Numbered from the stretch's first letter, positions 26,310 through 35,455 are shown. The stretch is 64,000 nucleotides of DNA from JAJCYK01 sp965212195 (GCA_965212195.1 CBDBUW010000010.1:558001-622000), one strand, 5' to 3'. A program made the numbers and translations. Notes: a model not told the origin generated them from the sequence alone.

Positions 26310-29300
26310 CTATCGTTTCATATAAGCCTCGTCATGATTCAGAATAGTACTGGCTAATACCGTCAATGCCGCAGTATTCAAGGGGTTCAACTGTGGATCC
26401 ACAGGATAGTCGCCTACTTTCAGTAATTCCTGGGCATGCTCAGGTTCCTGCCGGAAATGTTCTTTTTGAGTGTTGAATAGATTCATAAAAATCTGCATTT
26501 CCTGATCTTTAGGTGAGCGACCGGTTGCCAGTTGGAAAGCCCGTCCGATCTGTTCCTCTAAAGAATCCTTAGCTTCCTGTTGAACCCGTTGTGCCAACAC
26601 CCTTGAGCATTCCACAAATTGGGGGTCGTTCAATAATACCAGAGCCTGTAGCGGGGTGTTGGTGTTCTCACGCTTTACAATGCACACATCGCGATTTGGG
26701 GCATCGAAGGCGGTCATAGCTGGATGTGGGGAGCTACGCTTCACAAAAGTGTAAAGACTCCTCCGATATAGACTGTCTCCTCGGGTAACCCGATAGTGCA
26801 ATAACTTGTGGGAAAAATTGCCTTTTTCGATCCAAAGGCCCTCTGGCTGATAGGGCCGAACGCTTTCCCCTCCCAGTTTATTTACTAATAACCCACTAGC
26901 AGCTAGTGCGTTATCTCTTATCATTTCTGCTGATAGTCTATAGGTTGTACCCCGGGCCAAGTAGCTGTTTTGAGGGTCCATTCGTAACTTTTCCTCGGTG
27001 GTTGAACTGGATTGCCGATAGGTATGAGACATCACCATCAACTTAAGTAGTCCTTTGATGTCCCACTGCTGCTCCACTAAAGTAACCGCTAGCCAATCCA
27101 GTAATTGGGGATGTGTGGGCAAGGCACCTTGTACCCCAAAATCATGAGGAGTGCTCACCAACCCCTGTCCAAACAACATCTGCCAATAACGGTTGACGGT
27201 CACCCGGGCGGTCAAGGGGTTGTCCCCACTAAATAGCCACTTTGCCAATCCCAAACGGTTTCGAGGAGTACCTTCTGGGAATTGGTTTAGTATTTCCGGG
27301 GTACCTGTTTCAACCTGATACATTGGGGCATCATAAGCTCCTCGCCGATAGGCAAAAGCCGCACGCGTCTGTGGTAACTCTTCCATAATCATCACCTCCG
27401 GAATGGCATTCATCAACTCCAGTTTTCTTCGTCTCAGTTCCTTTAGCCTATGGTTACTGTCGATAATTTCCGGGTGATGGGCCAAATTATGCGCATGAAT
27501 GTGGTCGGAGGTTGTTTGCCGCTCCTGTAAAGACTGGCTATTGTACAATTTATGAACCTCTAAAGTGGTTAACGAAGAGCCAAATAGGTAGATCTCATCC
27601 AGCTCTCCCTTCAGTACTCCATTTTCACCGGTAAAACTACGGTAGCTCTTGGCTACCCGCACCGGCCTGTCAATGAGCTCGTGGGCACCGGGTCCCACCG
27701 TTTTAGCAGATTTATACAATCGATCATAGCCAATATCAAGGTTCTGGTCCCTACCATCAATGTATAGCTTAATTCCCCCGGCTTTTCCGGAGCCGTCATA
27801 CGTGAAAAAGACATGAGTCCAGGTGCTTAACTTTACTGATCCGAGAGTGGAAGCATGAATATAGTTATGGGGTAATGAATGAATGAGGCGGAAATTGAGG
27901 CGGTTTTGCGAATCCAAATAGAGATCCCATCCCCGCCAAAAATTGTTCTTCTCGCCAGCTGTGCCCATCAACGTTTGGGTTTTGAGTGAGTCTCGCTTGG
28001 TAGTATTTACCCACAAGCCTCCGGAAAAGGCTTGGGTCCATTCAAAATTCGGCACATCATGAATATACAGCTCATCGTACTCGCCGGTAAAATGCAAGGA
28101 CTGCCCCACTTTACCAGGTACTAATTGTGGATTGCCGGGAGAGGTGGCGCGAGCATTATTATCAATTATCTGGTTTTTCAACGGCCCTTTGTGTTTAGCG
28201 GGATCCTTAAGATCGGACCGCCGTTGATCTCGAATTTGATCCAGTGGTAAATGAATGATCTTGGAGGGTGATGCGGTGGATTTGACGGGAATAGATGCTA
28301 CCTTTAAGTTGCGGGTAAGAGTGTCACGCCGTTGCTCCTCACGACTGATCTCCTGGTCCAAAAAGGTCATGATCTTGTCTGTTTCCGCATCGGTCAATGG
28401 CAGCATGGGACCGTAATTTCCGTCATCACCGGTCATGCCCAGCTCCTTAATGTTGTTGAAGAAAGCCGCAAACTGATAGTAATCTTTTTGAGATACAGGA
28501 TCGAACTTATGATCATGACAGCGAGCACAATTCATGGTGAGCCCCAGGAAAGCCGTTCCCGCAGTTTCCGCACGGTCAAACACATAACTCAATCGGTACT
28601 CCTCATCAATGGCCCCTCCTTCTGCGGTCATTGGGTGGTTTCGGTTAAAGGCCGTGGCCAATCTTTGTTCCCGAGTGGCGTTGTCCAGGAGGTCTCCGGC
28701 CAATTGCCAGGTTACAAATTGGTCATAAGGCATATTCTCGTCAAAAGCTTTGATGACCCAATCACGCCAGGGCCACATCATGCGCCATCCATCCGCGTGC
28801 AGACCATGAGAGTCTGCATATCGTGCCAGATCCATCCATTCCATAGCTAATCGTTCTGCATAGGCGCTGGACTCCAACAATTCATCAACCATCTTCTCAT
28901 AAGCATCCGGGCTTTGGTCTTCTACAAAATTTTTGATCTGTGTCATAGTGGGCGGAAGTCCCGTAAGGTCCATGCTTACCCTGCGCAGTAGCCGCTCTTT
29001 GGAAGCCATGGGATTCGGTGCCAGACCCTGTTGGGAAGCCTGTTGAAAAATAAAATGATCAATTTCGTTTTGCGCGGGAACCTCAGAGTCCGATAAAGTT
29101 GGCACTTGAGGCTTTTGGGGAGGGGTGAATGCCCAATGGTCTTTCCATTCTGCTCCCTGTTCTATCCATTTAATTAGAGTGGCCTTTTCTTCCGCTGTCA
29201 GTTTCAGGTTGGAATCTGGCGGAGGCATCATGTCTTCAGGATCTGCGCTGATAATACGATGAACCAAAGGGCTCCGGCGGATGCTACTGGCTTTGATTAC

Positions 29301-29522
29301 CCGGGCAGCTTCCTGCGGCAGGTCCAGTCGCAGATCCGCTTGACGGGCTTGTTCGTCCGGTCCGTGGCATTTATAACAACGATCCGAAAGAATGGGCTTA
29401 ACATGGAAGTTAAAATCAATTTCATCAGGCAAAGCCTCATAGGCTTGGGATACCGGATCTGGTATCTCCACGGAACAGGAGCACAGAACTATCAGCAATA
29501 CCGGTATGCCCAGTTTTTTCAT
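26310..29522 (-). CDS. PSD1-type cytochrome lipoprotein (PSCyt1-DUF1549-LamG-DUF1553)
   Basis: A 1070-residue lipoprotein (lipobox VLCSC, Cys16). A c-type heme motif CYKCH lies at residues 49-53 in a PSCyt1 domain, followed by DUF1549 (about 130-340, ending with a second CARCH motif in NCARCHDHKFDP), a central LamG/concanavalin-like insert (about 450-640, FTGEYDELYIHDVPN) and a C-terminal DUF1553 (NPLTARVTVNRYWQMLFGQG, NTPLQALVLLNDPQFVECS). This architecture is known from Planctomycetes and Verrucomicrobia and has no assigned reaction. The start at 29522 is chosen because the lipoprotein signal begins there; the longer frame to 29699 would overlap the previous gene. It is 22 bases after the amidotransferase-like gene. 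Confidence 0.92.
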   Translation of the reverse strand: MKKLGIPVLLIVLCSCSVEIPDPVSQAYEALPDEIDFNFHVKPILSDRCYKCHGPDEQARQADLRLDLPQEAARVIKASSIRRSPLVHRIISADPEDMMPPPDSNLKLTAEEKATLIKWIEQGAEWKDHWAFTPPQKPQVPTLSDSEVPAQNEIDHFIFQQASQQGLAPNPMASKERLLRRVSMDLTGLPPTMTQIKNFVEDQSPDAYEKMVDELLESSAYAERLAMEWMDLARYADSHGLHADGWRMMWPWRDWVIKAFDENMPYDQFVTWQLAGDLLDNATREQRLATAFNRNHPMTAEGGAIDEEYRLSYVFDRAETAGTAFLGLTMNCARCHDHKFDPVSQKDYYQFAAFFNNIKELGMTGDDGNYGPMLPLTDAETDKIMTFLDQEISREEQRRDTLTRNLKVASIPVKSTASPSKIIHLPLDQIRDQRRSDLKDPAKHKGPLKNQIIDNNARATSPGNPQLVPGKVGQSLHFTGEYDELYIHDVPNFEWTQAFSGGLWVNTTKRDSLKTQTLMGTAGEKNNFWRGWDLYLDSQNRLNFRLIHSLPHNYIHASTLGSVKLSTWTHVFFTYDGSGKAGGIKLYIDGRDQNLDIGYDRLYKSAKTVGPGAHELIDRPVRVAKSYRSFTGENGVLKGELDEIYLFGSSLTTLEVHKLYNSQSLQERQTTSDHIHAHNLAHHPEIIDSNHRLKELRRRKLELMNAIPEVMIMEELPQTRAAFAYRRGAYDAPMYQVETGTPEILNQFPEGTPRNRLGLAKWLFSGDNPLTARVTVNRYWQMLFGQGLVSTPHDFGVQGALPTHPQLLDWLAVTLVEQQWDIKGLLKLMVMSHTYRQSSSTTEEKLRMDPQNSYLARGTTYRLSAEMIRDNALAASGLLVNKLGGESVRPYQPEGLWIEKGNFSHKLLHYRVTRGDSLYRRSLYTFVKRSSPHPAMTAFDAPNRDVCIVKRENTNTPLQALVLLNDPQFVECSRVLAQRVQQEAKDSLEEQIGRAFQLATGRSPKDQEMQIFMNLFNTQKEHFRQEPEHAQELLKVGDYPVDPQLNPLNTAALTVLASTILNHDEAYMKR

Positions 29523-29544
29523 AGCTAAAATATACGAATTTTTA

Positions 29545-30336
29545 TCAGTCTTTTTCCAGGAGTAAATCCACACATCGTCTCCAAAATGCCCCATAGTGCT
29601 CCCAATAAACGAAATTGCAGGCCCAATGAGGAGCCGGGTCGGACATGTAAGCCAGGACCCTGCCTTTATTAAAAATTCCCAGGACCAATGCTGGATCACC
29701 CGTTTCCTTAAATTCCAGCAACGTGTTATGTTCGGGCAAGGATAACGTTTGATTATACCCTAAAATCGGGGGGCTGTCATCCAGGGGAATCTCTGCAAAG
29801 ATTCCCTCGCCAGCTGAAGTAGCTTGGAGACTATACCCTTCGGTACTCTCCACCAGGTCCTCAATATCCAGACACTTTACGGGGAGTATTTCCCGAAGCT
29901 GCGTGCGGCCCCACCCTCCTTTACCCAGTTCTCCGGTAAAAGAGTACCAACCTCCTAAAAACATGAAATGGGTGCCGGCCTGAGCAGCTTCAACTGAAAG
30001 TCGAATACGATCTGGGAAAGTCAATACTTGATTACCAAACTTTTCTCTATCAAAAAAGCTGGGAGCTAACTGAAAGAGCTTGGCATCTACATCACTGAAG
30101 ATCAGCACATCATATTCCTCTAGGATCTTCTCATAGTCACCAGGACCCAATTTGTTGTAGAAGTCCCACGCCGATACTGACGTCACCTGGTGCTCCTCTC
30201 CTACTTCCAGGGCGTCCTTCAACCATTTACCATAATTAAATATGTCCAGGCCCTTGTGGGAATAATGAAAAGGTGTTTCGGCAAATACCGGACCTGTAAG
30301 TACTGCCCAGTCCCCCACATAATAGATCTTTGCCAT
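29545..30336 (-). CDS. Glutamine-amidotransferase-like cytoplasmic protein
   Basis: A 263-residue protein starting MAKIYYVGDWAVLTGP, with no export signal. It resembles the class-I glutamine-amidotransferase-like / trehalose-utilisation-like fold proteins. DVLIFSDVDAKLF, GTHFMFLGGWYSF and GRVLAYMSDPAPHWACNF look like the strands and turns of that fold. No nucleophilic Cys in the usual GxCxG elbow is visible (the elbow reads FLGGWYS), so amidotransferase activity is doubtful and a binding or structural-relative role is more likely. The ATG at 30336 was preferred over a longer frame that overlaps the SDR gene. It is the tenth gene of the operon counted from DUF5107. Confidence 0.65.
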   Translation of the reverse strand: MAKIYYVGDWAVLTGPVFAETPFHYSHKGLDIFNYGKWLKDALEVGEEHQVTSVSAWDFYNKLGPGDYEKILEEYDVLIFSDVDAKLFQLAPSFFDREKFGNQVLTFPDRIRLSVEAAQAGTHFMFLGGWYSFTGELGKGGWGRTQLREILPVKCLDIEDLVESTEGYSLQATSAGEGIFAEIPLDDSPPILGYNQTLSLPEHNTLLEFKETGDPALVLGIFNKGRVLAYMSDPAPHWACNFVYWEHYGAFWRRCVDLLLEKD

Positions 30337-30358
30337 AATGAAATTTGAATTTAAATTA

Positions 30359-31117
30359 TTAAAAGGTCGCTCTACCCCCGGACAGGTCAAAAATGGCTGC
30401 GGTATTAAAACTGGCTTCCTCAGAAACCAACCAGCAAGAGATGGCTGCGGCCTCTTCTACGGTGCCTAGTCGCTTCATTGGGATCTTATCGGTCATATAT
30501 TGGAGTACTTGCGGATCAGTATCCAGATTCATTTTGGTGGCGATCACCGCCGGGGCCAGTCCATTAATGGTAATCCCGGATTGAGCATATTCCTTGCCTA
30601 CACCTTTAACCAAGCCCATAAGACCAGACTTGCTGGCAGCGTAGCCTACCATATTTGGGTTTCCCTCTTTGCCTCCAATACTGGTCAGGTGTAGAATACG
30701 TCCATAGTTGCGCTTCAACATCAAGGGAAGAGCACTCTGGGTCACATTAAAAGCACCTGTTAGATTAACTGTACAGACCTGTTGAAACTCTGCCAAAGGG
30801 TAATCCTGAATTTTTAAGCCAGTGGGACCCACTATCCCCGCACAATTCACTAAAATATCCAGACGTTCCTGCCTTTGATAGATGTGTTCCAATACTTCTT
30901 TGACAGCCGAATCATCCGTAATATCCAAGGGATAAGGCCAGGCTGTTCCTTCCTTTTCCTGTATCTCCCCCACCAGGTTACTCAATCCGGTCTCATTAAT
31001 ATCCGTTACCGCCACTGATGCCCCTTCTTCTGCCAGTCTCTTGGCAATGGCCTCACCTATGCCACGGGCGGCGCCAGTTACCACTGCTACCTGATCTTTA
31101 AACCTGTTTTTCATCAT
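30359..31117 (-). CDS. Short-chain dehydrogenase/reductase (second of two)
   Basis: A 252-residue classical SDR using NAD(P). The dinucleotide motif TGAARGIG is at about residues 15-22, NCAG at about 90, and the catalytic YAASK with the upstream Ser in LHLTSIGGKEG. The C-terminal end (AAIFDLSGGRATF) is typical of 3-oxoacyl-ACP-reductase-like or sugar dehydrogenase members. It probably oxidises a hydroxyl of the imported compound or an intermediate. Two ATGs occur in tandem (31117 and 31114). Its start lies inside the 3' end of the 46-codon membrane ORF. Confidence 0.9.
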   Translation of the reverse strand: MMKNRFKDQVAVVTGAARGIGEAIAKRLAEEGASVAVTDINETGLSNLVGEIQEKEGTAWPYPLDITDDSAVKEVLEHIYQRQERLDILVNCAGIVGPTGLKIQDYPLAEFQQVCTVNLTGAFNVTQSALPLMLKRNYGRILHLTSIGGKEGNPNMVGYAASKSGLMGLVKGVGKEYAQSGITINGLAPAVIATKMNLDTDPQVLQYMTDKIPMKRLGTVEEAAAISCWLVSEEASFNTAAIFDLSGGRATF

Positions 31118-31238
31118 GCTGCTGTTCTAGATGATCTATCATATTCCTAATGTCTTTGCCGCCGCGGTAACCCACAATTACCGTTAGAATAGCATACCAG
31201 AGCAACACCATTATTACAAAAATTGTCCAGAATATCAT
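31098..31238 (-). CDS. Small single-pass membrane protein (46 residues)
   Basis: A 46-codon frame below the usual length cutoff. It reads MIFWTIFVIMVLLWYAILTV then IVGYRGGKDIRNMIDHLEQQ and HDEKQV, giving one membrane helix followed by a basic then polar tail. Its ATG overlaps the TGA of the symporter (ATGA at 31235-31238), and its 3' end overlaps the SDR start by 20 bases. The coupling and the membrane character suggest a small accessory subunit for the symporter, as known for some SSS transporters with small partner proteins; this is inferred. I do not recognise a named family. Confidence 0.7.
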   Translation of the reverse strand: MIFWTIFVIMVLLWYAILTVIVGYRGGKDIRNMIDHLEQQHDEKQV

Positions 31239-32704
31239 GTGCGCTTTAATTTATTCTTTAACATCGATCCTATCACCATGGCGATGGCAGTACAAGCGTA
31301 GGTTGAAACTCCCAGTTTGTAAGGTCCTAACTGCTGGGCCATGTCCTGTGTTGCCTCTGCTTGCTGCAGGATCAGGAATGAAATAGGCATAATACAGCCG
31401 GTAGTGATGGCCGCAATAGCTCCCCAGTTGTTGGCCTGTTTCCAATAGCAAGCCGCTATCAGGATCACACTCATACTGGCCAAATAAACGGTCCCTGTGA
31501 CCTGCATGTAGACCCAAAGATCACCTTTCAAGGGGTACCAAAGACCATAAAGCAGTAGAAACACCCCAATTACAGCTATCAGTACTCGATTCCACAGTAT
31601 ACCCCGTTGATCGGACCATAGGCCTTTGTGAATAGGTCTCATAATATCATTATAAATCACCGAACTCCAGGCAATCATGTAGGAAGAATTAGTCGACATG
31701 TCTGCTGCCAGCATAGCCGCTATAAGGATTCCCAACAAACCTACGGGCACCAGTTGTGATAGTAGGTTGGGCATAGCCAGTACTCCTTTTTCGGCAAACA
31801 GATCAGCTCCAAAGAAATGCAGCGCCCCTATACCCAATATAGCCGGAATGGTAAATCGGACCAGAAAAAATGGGCTGGTGCCCCGATAAATTTTCTGTCC
31901 GGTGAGCGCGTCCTTGGCAGAAAGTACTCTGGATATCATAGTTTGCCAGGTTAAAACAGCGGCGAAAGCCACCAGTAGATCCAATAAAATGCGATCTATG
32001 CCATAATCACCATTGACAAAAGGGTTATAGGCCCCTGCTCCTAGTTCATTATAAGTGGTTTCATTTAAAGTCCCCCAGCCAAAGCTCCAGATGATCAGTC
32101 CCACCACCGCCAGCAATCCTATACTCATTACTACGAATTGAATATAGTCTGTAACAAGCACCGACAGCATACCGCCTAAAATGGTATAAACGGCTATTCC
32201 CACCAGGATCACTGTCATGATCAATTCCAAATACCTTAGATCAAACCCTCCTACAATAGCCAGGAAATCTCCTGCCTGGCGTAAAAACACACCCATATTC
32301 AGTAAACCTCCCAGCACAATGACCACTCCGCTCGCCCATCTGACCTTGGTTCCAAACTTGGACTCAAATAATTCAGGTATGGTGATCACTTTTTGCTGTC
32401 GCAGCGGTTTGATGCAGAATCCTGTACTGCCTACCACGAACATGGCCAAGGCCAGCGCGATCCCCGGAGTGATCCCCGCGAAACCGTATTTGTAACCAAG
32501 CTCAGCGTTGGCCATACAGGTCGCAATACCAAACTCCGTGGCAGAAAGACTGGCAATTCCCAGGTACAGATCCACATTGCGCCCGGCTACCAAGAAATCG
32601 TCAACTTTTTTTACATATCGCCGTACGTAAAGCCCGGCGGTCACTGCTCCCACTAAATACAGCAGGATAATTGAACCATCCACCCACCAATTGAAATTGG
32701 TCAT
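31235..32704 (-). CDS. Sodium:solute symporter (SSS family)
   Basis: A 489-residue transporter of the sodium:solute symporter family with about thirteen membrane helices and no signal peptide. Recognisable blocks are the early VDDFLVAGRNVDLYLGIASL, FGIATCMANAELGYKYG, and the conserved ADMSTNSSYMIAWSSVIYND near helix 9. It should import a small organic solute, such as a sugar, sugar acid or osmolyte, using the sodium gradient. Start and stop both overlap neighbours in ATGA form (32701-32704 and 31235-31238), so it is translationally coupled to the creatininase-like gene and to the small membrane ORF. Confidence 0.93.
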   Translation of the reverse strand: MTNFNWWVDGSIILLYLVGAVTAGLYVRRYVKKVDDFLVAGRNVDLYLGIASLSATEFGIATCMANAELGYKYGFAGITPGIALALAMFVVGSTGFCIKPLRQQKVITIPELFESKFGTKVRWASGVVIVLGGLLNMGVFLRQAGDFLAIVGGFDLRYLELIMTVILVGIAVYTILGGMLSVLVTDYIQFVVMSIGLLAVVGLIIWSFGWGTLNETTYNELGAGAYNPFVNGDYGIDRILLDLLVAFAAVLTWQTMISRVLSAKDALTGQKIYRGTSPFFLVRFTIPAILGIGALHFFGADLFAEKGVLAMPNLLSQLVPVGLLGILIAAMLAADMSTNSSYMIAWSSVIYNDIMRPIHKGLWSDQRGILWNRVLIAVIGVFLLLYGLWYPLKGDLWVYMQVTGTVYLASMSVILIAACYWKQANNWGAIAAITTGCIMPISFLILQQAEATQDMAQQLGPYKLGVSTYACTAIAMVIGSMLKNKLKRT

Positions 32705-33459
32705 TGGTCAGCTTTCAGTTCTTGAATTAGTTTAGTCAATGCACTGACTACAGCCTCCGTGATTTGTTCTCCTTTATTAACTGTAGCCTGAGTAGGATCT
32801 CCATAAACACCATTTGGTGTCATCTCTTTCATGGTCCGATAATACGAAGCCCCGGAGGAGCGCAACAGATCCGCTTCGGCCCAAGAGAAGGTGGATTGGT
32901 TGCCACCGGGCCCTACTTTATCCCCCCTTACCAAGTCGGGGTCGATGTACATTATGACGGAGGTTTCAAACTCACCAGCATGCCCCACGCCGCCGGGGCC
33001 AGTAGTAGTAATATCTTTTAACGAGTCTCCTGCGATACGCCACCATGAGGTTGTAACTATTTGTTTATCAGGATAATTATAACCCATATCTTCAATAATA
33101 ACTTGATTTATAGCCTGATTCCCTCCGTGACTATTGAAAATCACCGTTTTGTGAAATCCATGATGAAATACCTGCTTGATAATATTACGAACTTGGTTCA
33201 TATAAGCCTGATGTGAAAGGCTCAGACTTCCAGGAAAAGAAAGATGATGATCCGAGCATCCTACAGCTATAGAAGGAAGGATCAGCACATCCTGAGAGAC
33301 ACCTTGTTCCAGTACATTTAGAAAATGCTCCCCTATCAAACGGTCGGTGGCTAACGGCAAATGACTGCCGTGCTGTTCGGTAGCAGCCGTCAATAACAAC
33401 ACTGGAGTGTGACGGTCACAGCTGGCTAGTTCTTCGGAAGTAAGTTGATCCCAAATCAT
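32701..33459 (-). CDS. Creatininase-family amidohydrolase / lactonase-like
   Basis: A 252-residue creatininase-family metalloenzyme. The metal and substrate ligands are visible: TEQHGSHLPLATD (Glu28, His30, Asp39), the His pair in GCSDHHLSF, the NSHGGN block at about 109-114 and the Glu of GHAGEFETS. The family hydrolyses cyclic amides and, in inositol catabolism, a cyclic ketone, so ring opening of a lactone, lactam or cyclic ketone is plausible here. The ATG at 33459 is chosen because it overlaps the preceding stop as ATGA; a longer frame to 33474 is less likely. Confidence 0.88.
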   Translation of the reverse strand: MIWDQLTSEELASCDRHTPVLLLTAATEQHGSHLPLATDRLIGEHFLNVLEQGVSQDVLILPSIAVGCSDHHLSFPGSLSLSHQAYMNQVRNIIKQVFHHGFHKTVIFNSHGGNQAINQVIIEDMGYNYPDKQIVTTSWWRIAGDSLKDITTTGPGGVGHAGEFETSVIMYIDPDLVRGDKVGPGGNQSTFSWAEADLLRSSGASYYRTMKEMTPNGVYGDPTQATVNKGEQITEAVVSALTKLIQELKADQ

Positions 33460-34325
33460 GATTTTGCGGCCCACATTTCAATTTCAACCAAAAGTGTCAA
33501 TAACAGGTCACTGCCAATAGCGGCCCGTACCGGTAAAGGTTCCGAAAAATATTGGCGGTAGACCTCGTTGAATGGTGGCCAATCCGCCAAGTCCTTTAGG
33601 TAAACATTCACTTTAAACACATCATCCAGGGAGCATCCTGCTTGGGACAATTGCTTCCGGCAATTGTCCAAGGTACAGATTGTCTGCTCTTCAATGGTCT
33701 CACCCACTACTGTGCCTTCATCATCAATGGCGGCTTGACCAGAGATCACCACCAGTTTAGAGGCGGCAACTTCCAACACCGGTGAATAAGGTCCAGCCGT
33801 TTTGTGTTGGCTGGCGCCTACTGGTAATTGCTTGGCGGGACCGGACACAACAGGGCCTAGAAAATGAGGCAAATACCCCGTAAAACCGGCAATTTTCCAG
33901 GATCCATCTACCCTGCGGCATCGATACAAAGTTTGCCATTCCATAGGAACCTGGGATCCGTCGGCACGGTTAAGCGCCCCGAAGAACTTCTTATGCACCA
34001 GTGCGGCATCTCCCTGGATGTCAATATCCCGAAGTGTGGTAACCCGGAAAAAAGCTGATTCAATATCTTCATCCCATTGAATTTTTTGAAAACTCCTGGC
34101 CTGGCGAAGCCATTCGTTTCGATAAGAAGACAGATCGGGAAAATTTATGCTCCAGGCATCGGGATTGGGCTGCCGACCGCCGTCGATGCCCATAAACCCT
34201 TCCTCTACGAAATCCTGGGCCACCATATCCCAATCGGCGTTGACAAAAGCTTTAATGTCCCGTGCTACCAACATCTCCCAGATATGCCAGCGATCACTTT
34301 TTTCAGGAAACGGATTTTGATTCAT
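33456..34325 (-). CDS. SnoaL-like / RidA fusion protein
   Basis: A 289-residue cytoplasmic protein with two parts. Residues 1-150 resemble a SnoaL/NTF2-like small-molecule-binding domain (early helices WEMLVARDIKAFVNADWD, then strands with QTLYRCRRVDGSWKIAGFTG). Residues about 165-289 are a RidA/YjgF domain ending PVRAAIGSDLLLTLLVEIE, with Arg267 in the position used by RidA enzymes to hold the imine carboxylate and Glu281 or Glu283 nearby. RidA proteins hydrolyse reactive enamine/imine intermediates. The start overlaps the enolase-superfamily stop as TAATG. Such a fusion is not one I recognise as standard. Confidence 0.82.
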   Translation of the reverse strand: MNQNPFPEKSDRWHIWEMLVARDIKAFVNADWDMVAQDFVEEGFMGIDGGRQPNPDAWSINFPDLSSYRNEWLRQARSFQKIQWDEDIESAFFRVTTLRDIDIQGDAALVHKKFFGALNRADGSQVPMEWQTLYRCRRVDGSWKIAGFTGYLPHFLGPVVSGPAKQLPVGASQHKTAGPYSPVLEVAASKLVVISGQAAIDDEGTVVGETIEEQTICTLDNCRKQLSQAGCSLDDVFKVNVYLKDLADWPPFNEVYRQYFSEPLPVRAAIGSDLLLTLLVEIEMWAAKS

Positions 34326-35455
34326 TACTTGTATTCTTTTTGACCGACTTTATACTGTTCAATTGCCTGCGGATCCGGCTCCACACCCAGTCCCGGGCCT
34401 TCGGGAAGATACACATAGGGCGGTTCTATTTTCAGGGACTCCTTGAGCAGATCATGTTCTCGAACAAGCTTACCGAATATATCACTGGGCCAAACACATG
34501 ATGCCGCAGCTGCCACTGAATGCACGTACATAGCTTCCAGTATGCCTAAGTCTACCTCCGAACCATGCCAACAGGGTAATTCTGCTGCACTGGCGATATG
34601 ATCGAGCTTTTGAAAATTCGCTAGTCCCCCATTGAAATTAAATCCATCTACAGCCCTCATCTCCAAAGCCTGGATGGCATCTTTAACCCGTTGGCCATGA
34701 AGAATATAAGGCAATGAAACATGTAGGACAATGGGGATATTTCCGTATTGGCGCAAGGCTGCATATTCGGCCAGCTGCCAGCGAGGTATGGGGTCTTCAA
34801 GACAAAGCATGTTACCCACCCTTTGCAACCAATCTATGCGCTGTCTGGCTTCATATCCATACTTCCAGCGTTCATTGGGATCCAATATTACCTGCATTCC
34901 AGGAGCTACCTTGGAAATTGTTTCGCACCACGCCACTACATCATCTTCCAAATCGCACTTGAACTTTACACAATCGTAACCCTGGTGATGAAAATTTTCT
35001 GCTAGTGCCGCTATGTCAGTACTGCTACGATGACTGGACCATGCCCCGATCTTTACTTTTTCACGCAATGCACCCCCCAACAAGTCCACCACTCTCATAT
35101 CATGGGCCTTGGCATAGGCATCCCATATCGCACATTCGAATCCGTCATATTCCCGGCAAAAAGCAAAAGGAAGCTGTTGTAGCGACAAAGCGTTCAAGTC
35201 TTTCCCCATTAATTGAGCTACGATATCATCCACCACCGGCCATTGATGATTTCGATACAGTTCACCCCAGCCTATGATTCCATTGGTGAGCTCAAGTTTC
35301 ACCAATAGCTTGGACAGCTGATCAAATTGGACACTCCAGCCCGACTTTGCTCCCACAGGCAGCTTATGCAATGGTTTGTTGATGTCTTCGCTGGATATGG
35401 TACCGGCTCTGGCTGGCACTATTACCTCATAGCAAGTGATTGCAGTTATCTTCAT
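34325..35455 (-). CDS. Enolase-superfamily protein with atypical metal site
   Basis: A 376-residue member of the mandelate racemase/muconate lactonizing group, likely an acid-sugar dehydratase or racemase relative. The N-terminal capping domain is followed by a barrel with Lys164-x-Lys166 (VKFKCD), first metal ligand Asp192 (ILDPNE), second Glu220 (CLEDP), Asp270 (AVDGFN) and His297 (CWHGSE), the last two matching the MR-type His/Asp dyad. At the third ligand position, where DE is usual, the sequence reads VLHVSLP (His245, Val246), so the canonical acidic ligand is missing. Start and stop overlap both neighbours, indicating tight coupling to the SDR and the RidA fusion. Confidence 0.88.
   Translation of the reverse strand: MKITAITCYEVIVPARAGTISSEDINKPLHKLPVGAKSGWSVQFDQLSKLLVKLELTNGIIGWGELYRNHQWPVVDDIVAQLMGKDLNALSLQQLPFAFCREYDGFECAIWDAYAKAHDMRVVDLLGGALREKVKIGAWSSHRSSTDIAALAENFHHQGYDCVKFKCDLEDDVVAWCETISKVAPGMQVILDPNERWKYGYEARQRIDWLQRVGNMLCLEDPIPRWQLAEYAALRQYGNIPIVLHVSLPYILHGQRVKDAIQALEMRAVDGFNFNGGLANFQKLDHIASAAELPCWHGSEVDLGILEAMYVHSVAAAASCVWPSDIFGKLVREHDLLKESLKIEPPYVYLPEGPGLGVEPDPQAIEQYKVGQKEYK

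Noticed and set aside
28332..28850. 172-codon plus-strand frame inside the PSD1-type gene
   Set aside because: Antisense to a well-supported domain (DUF1549), so a shadow.
29523..29699. N-terminal extension of the PSD1-type protein to 29699
   Set aside because: The extension would overlap the preceding gene, and the lipoprotein signal peptide begins at the ATG at 29522.
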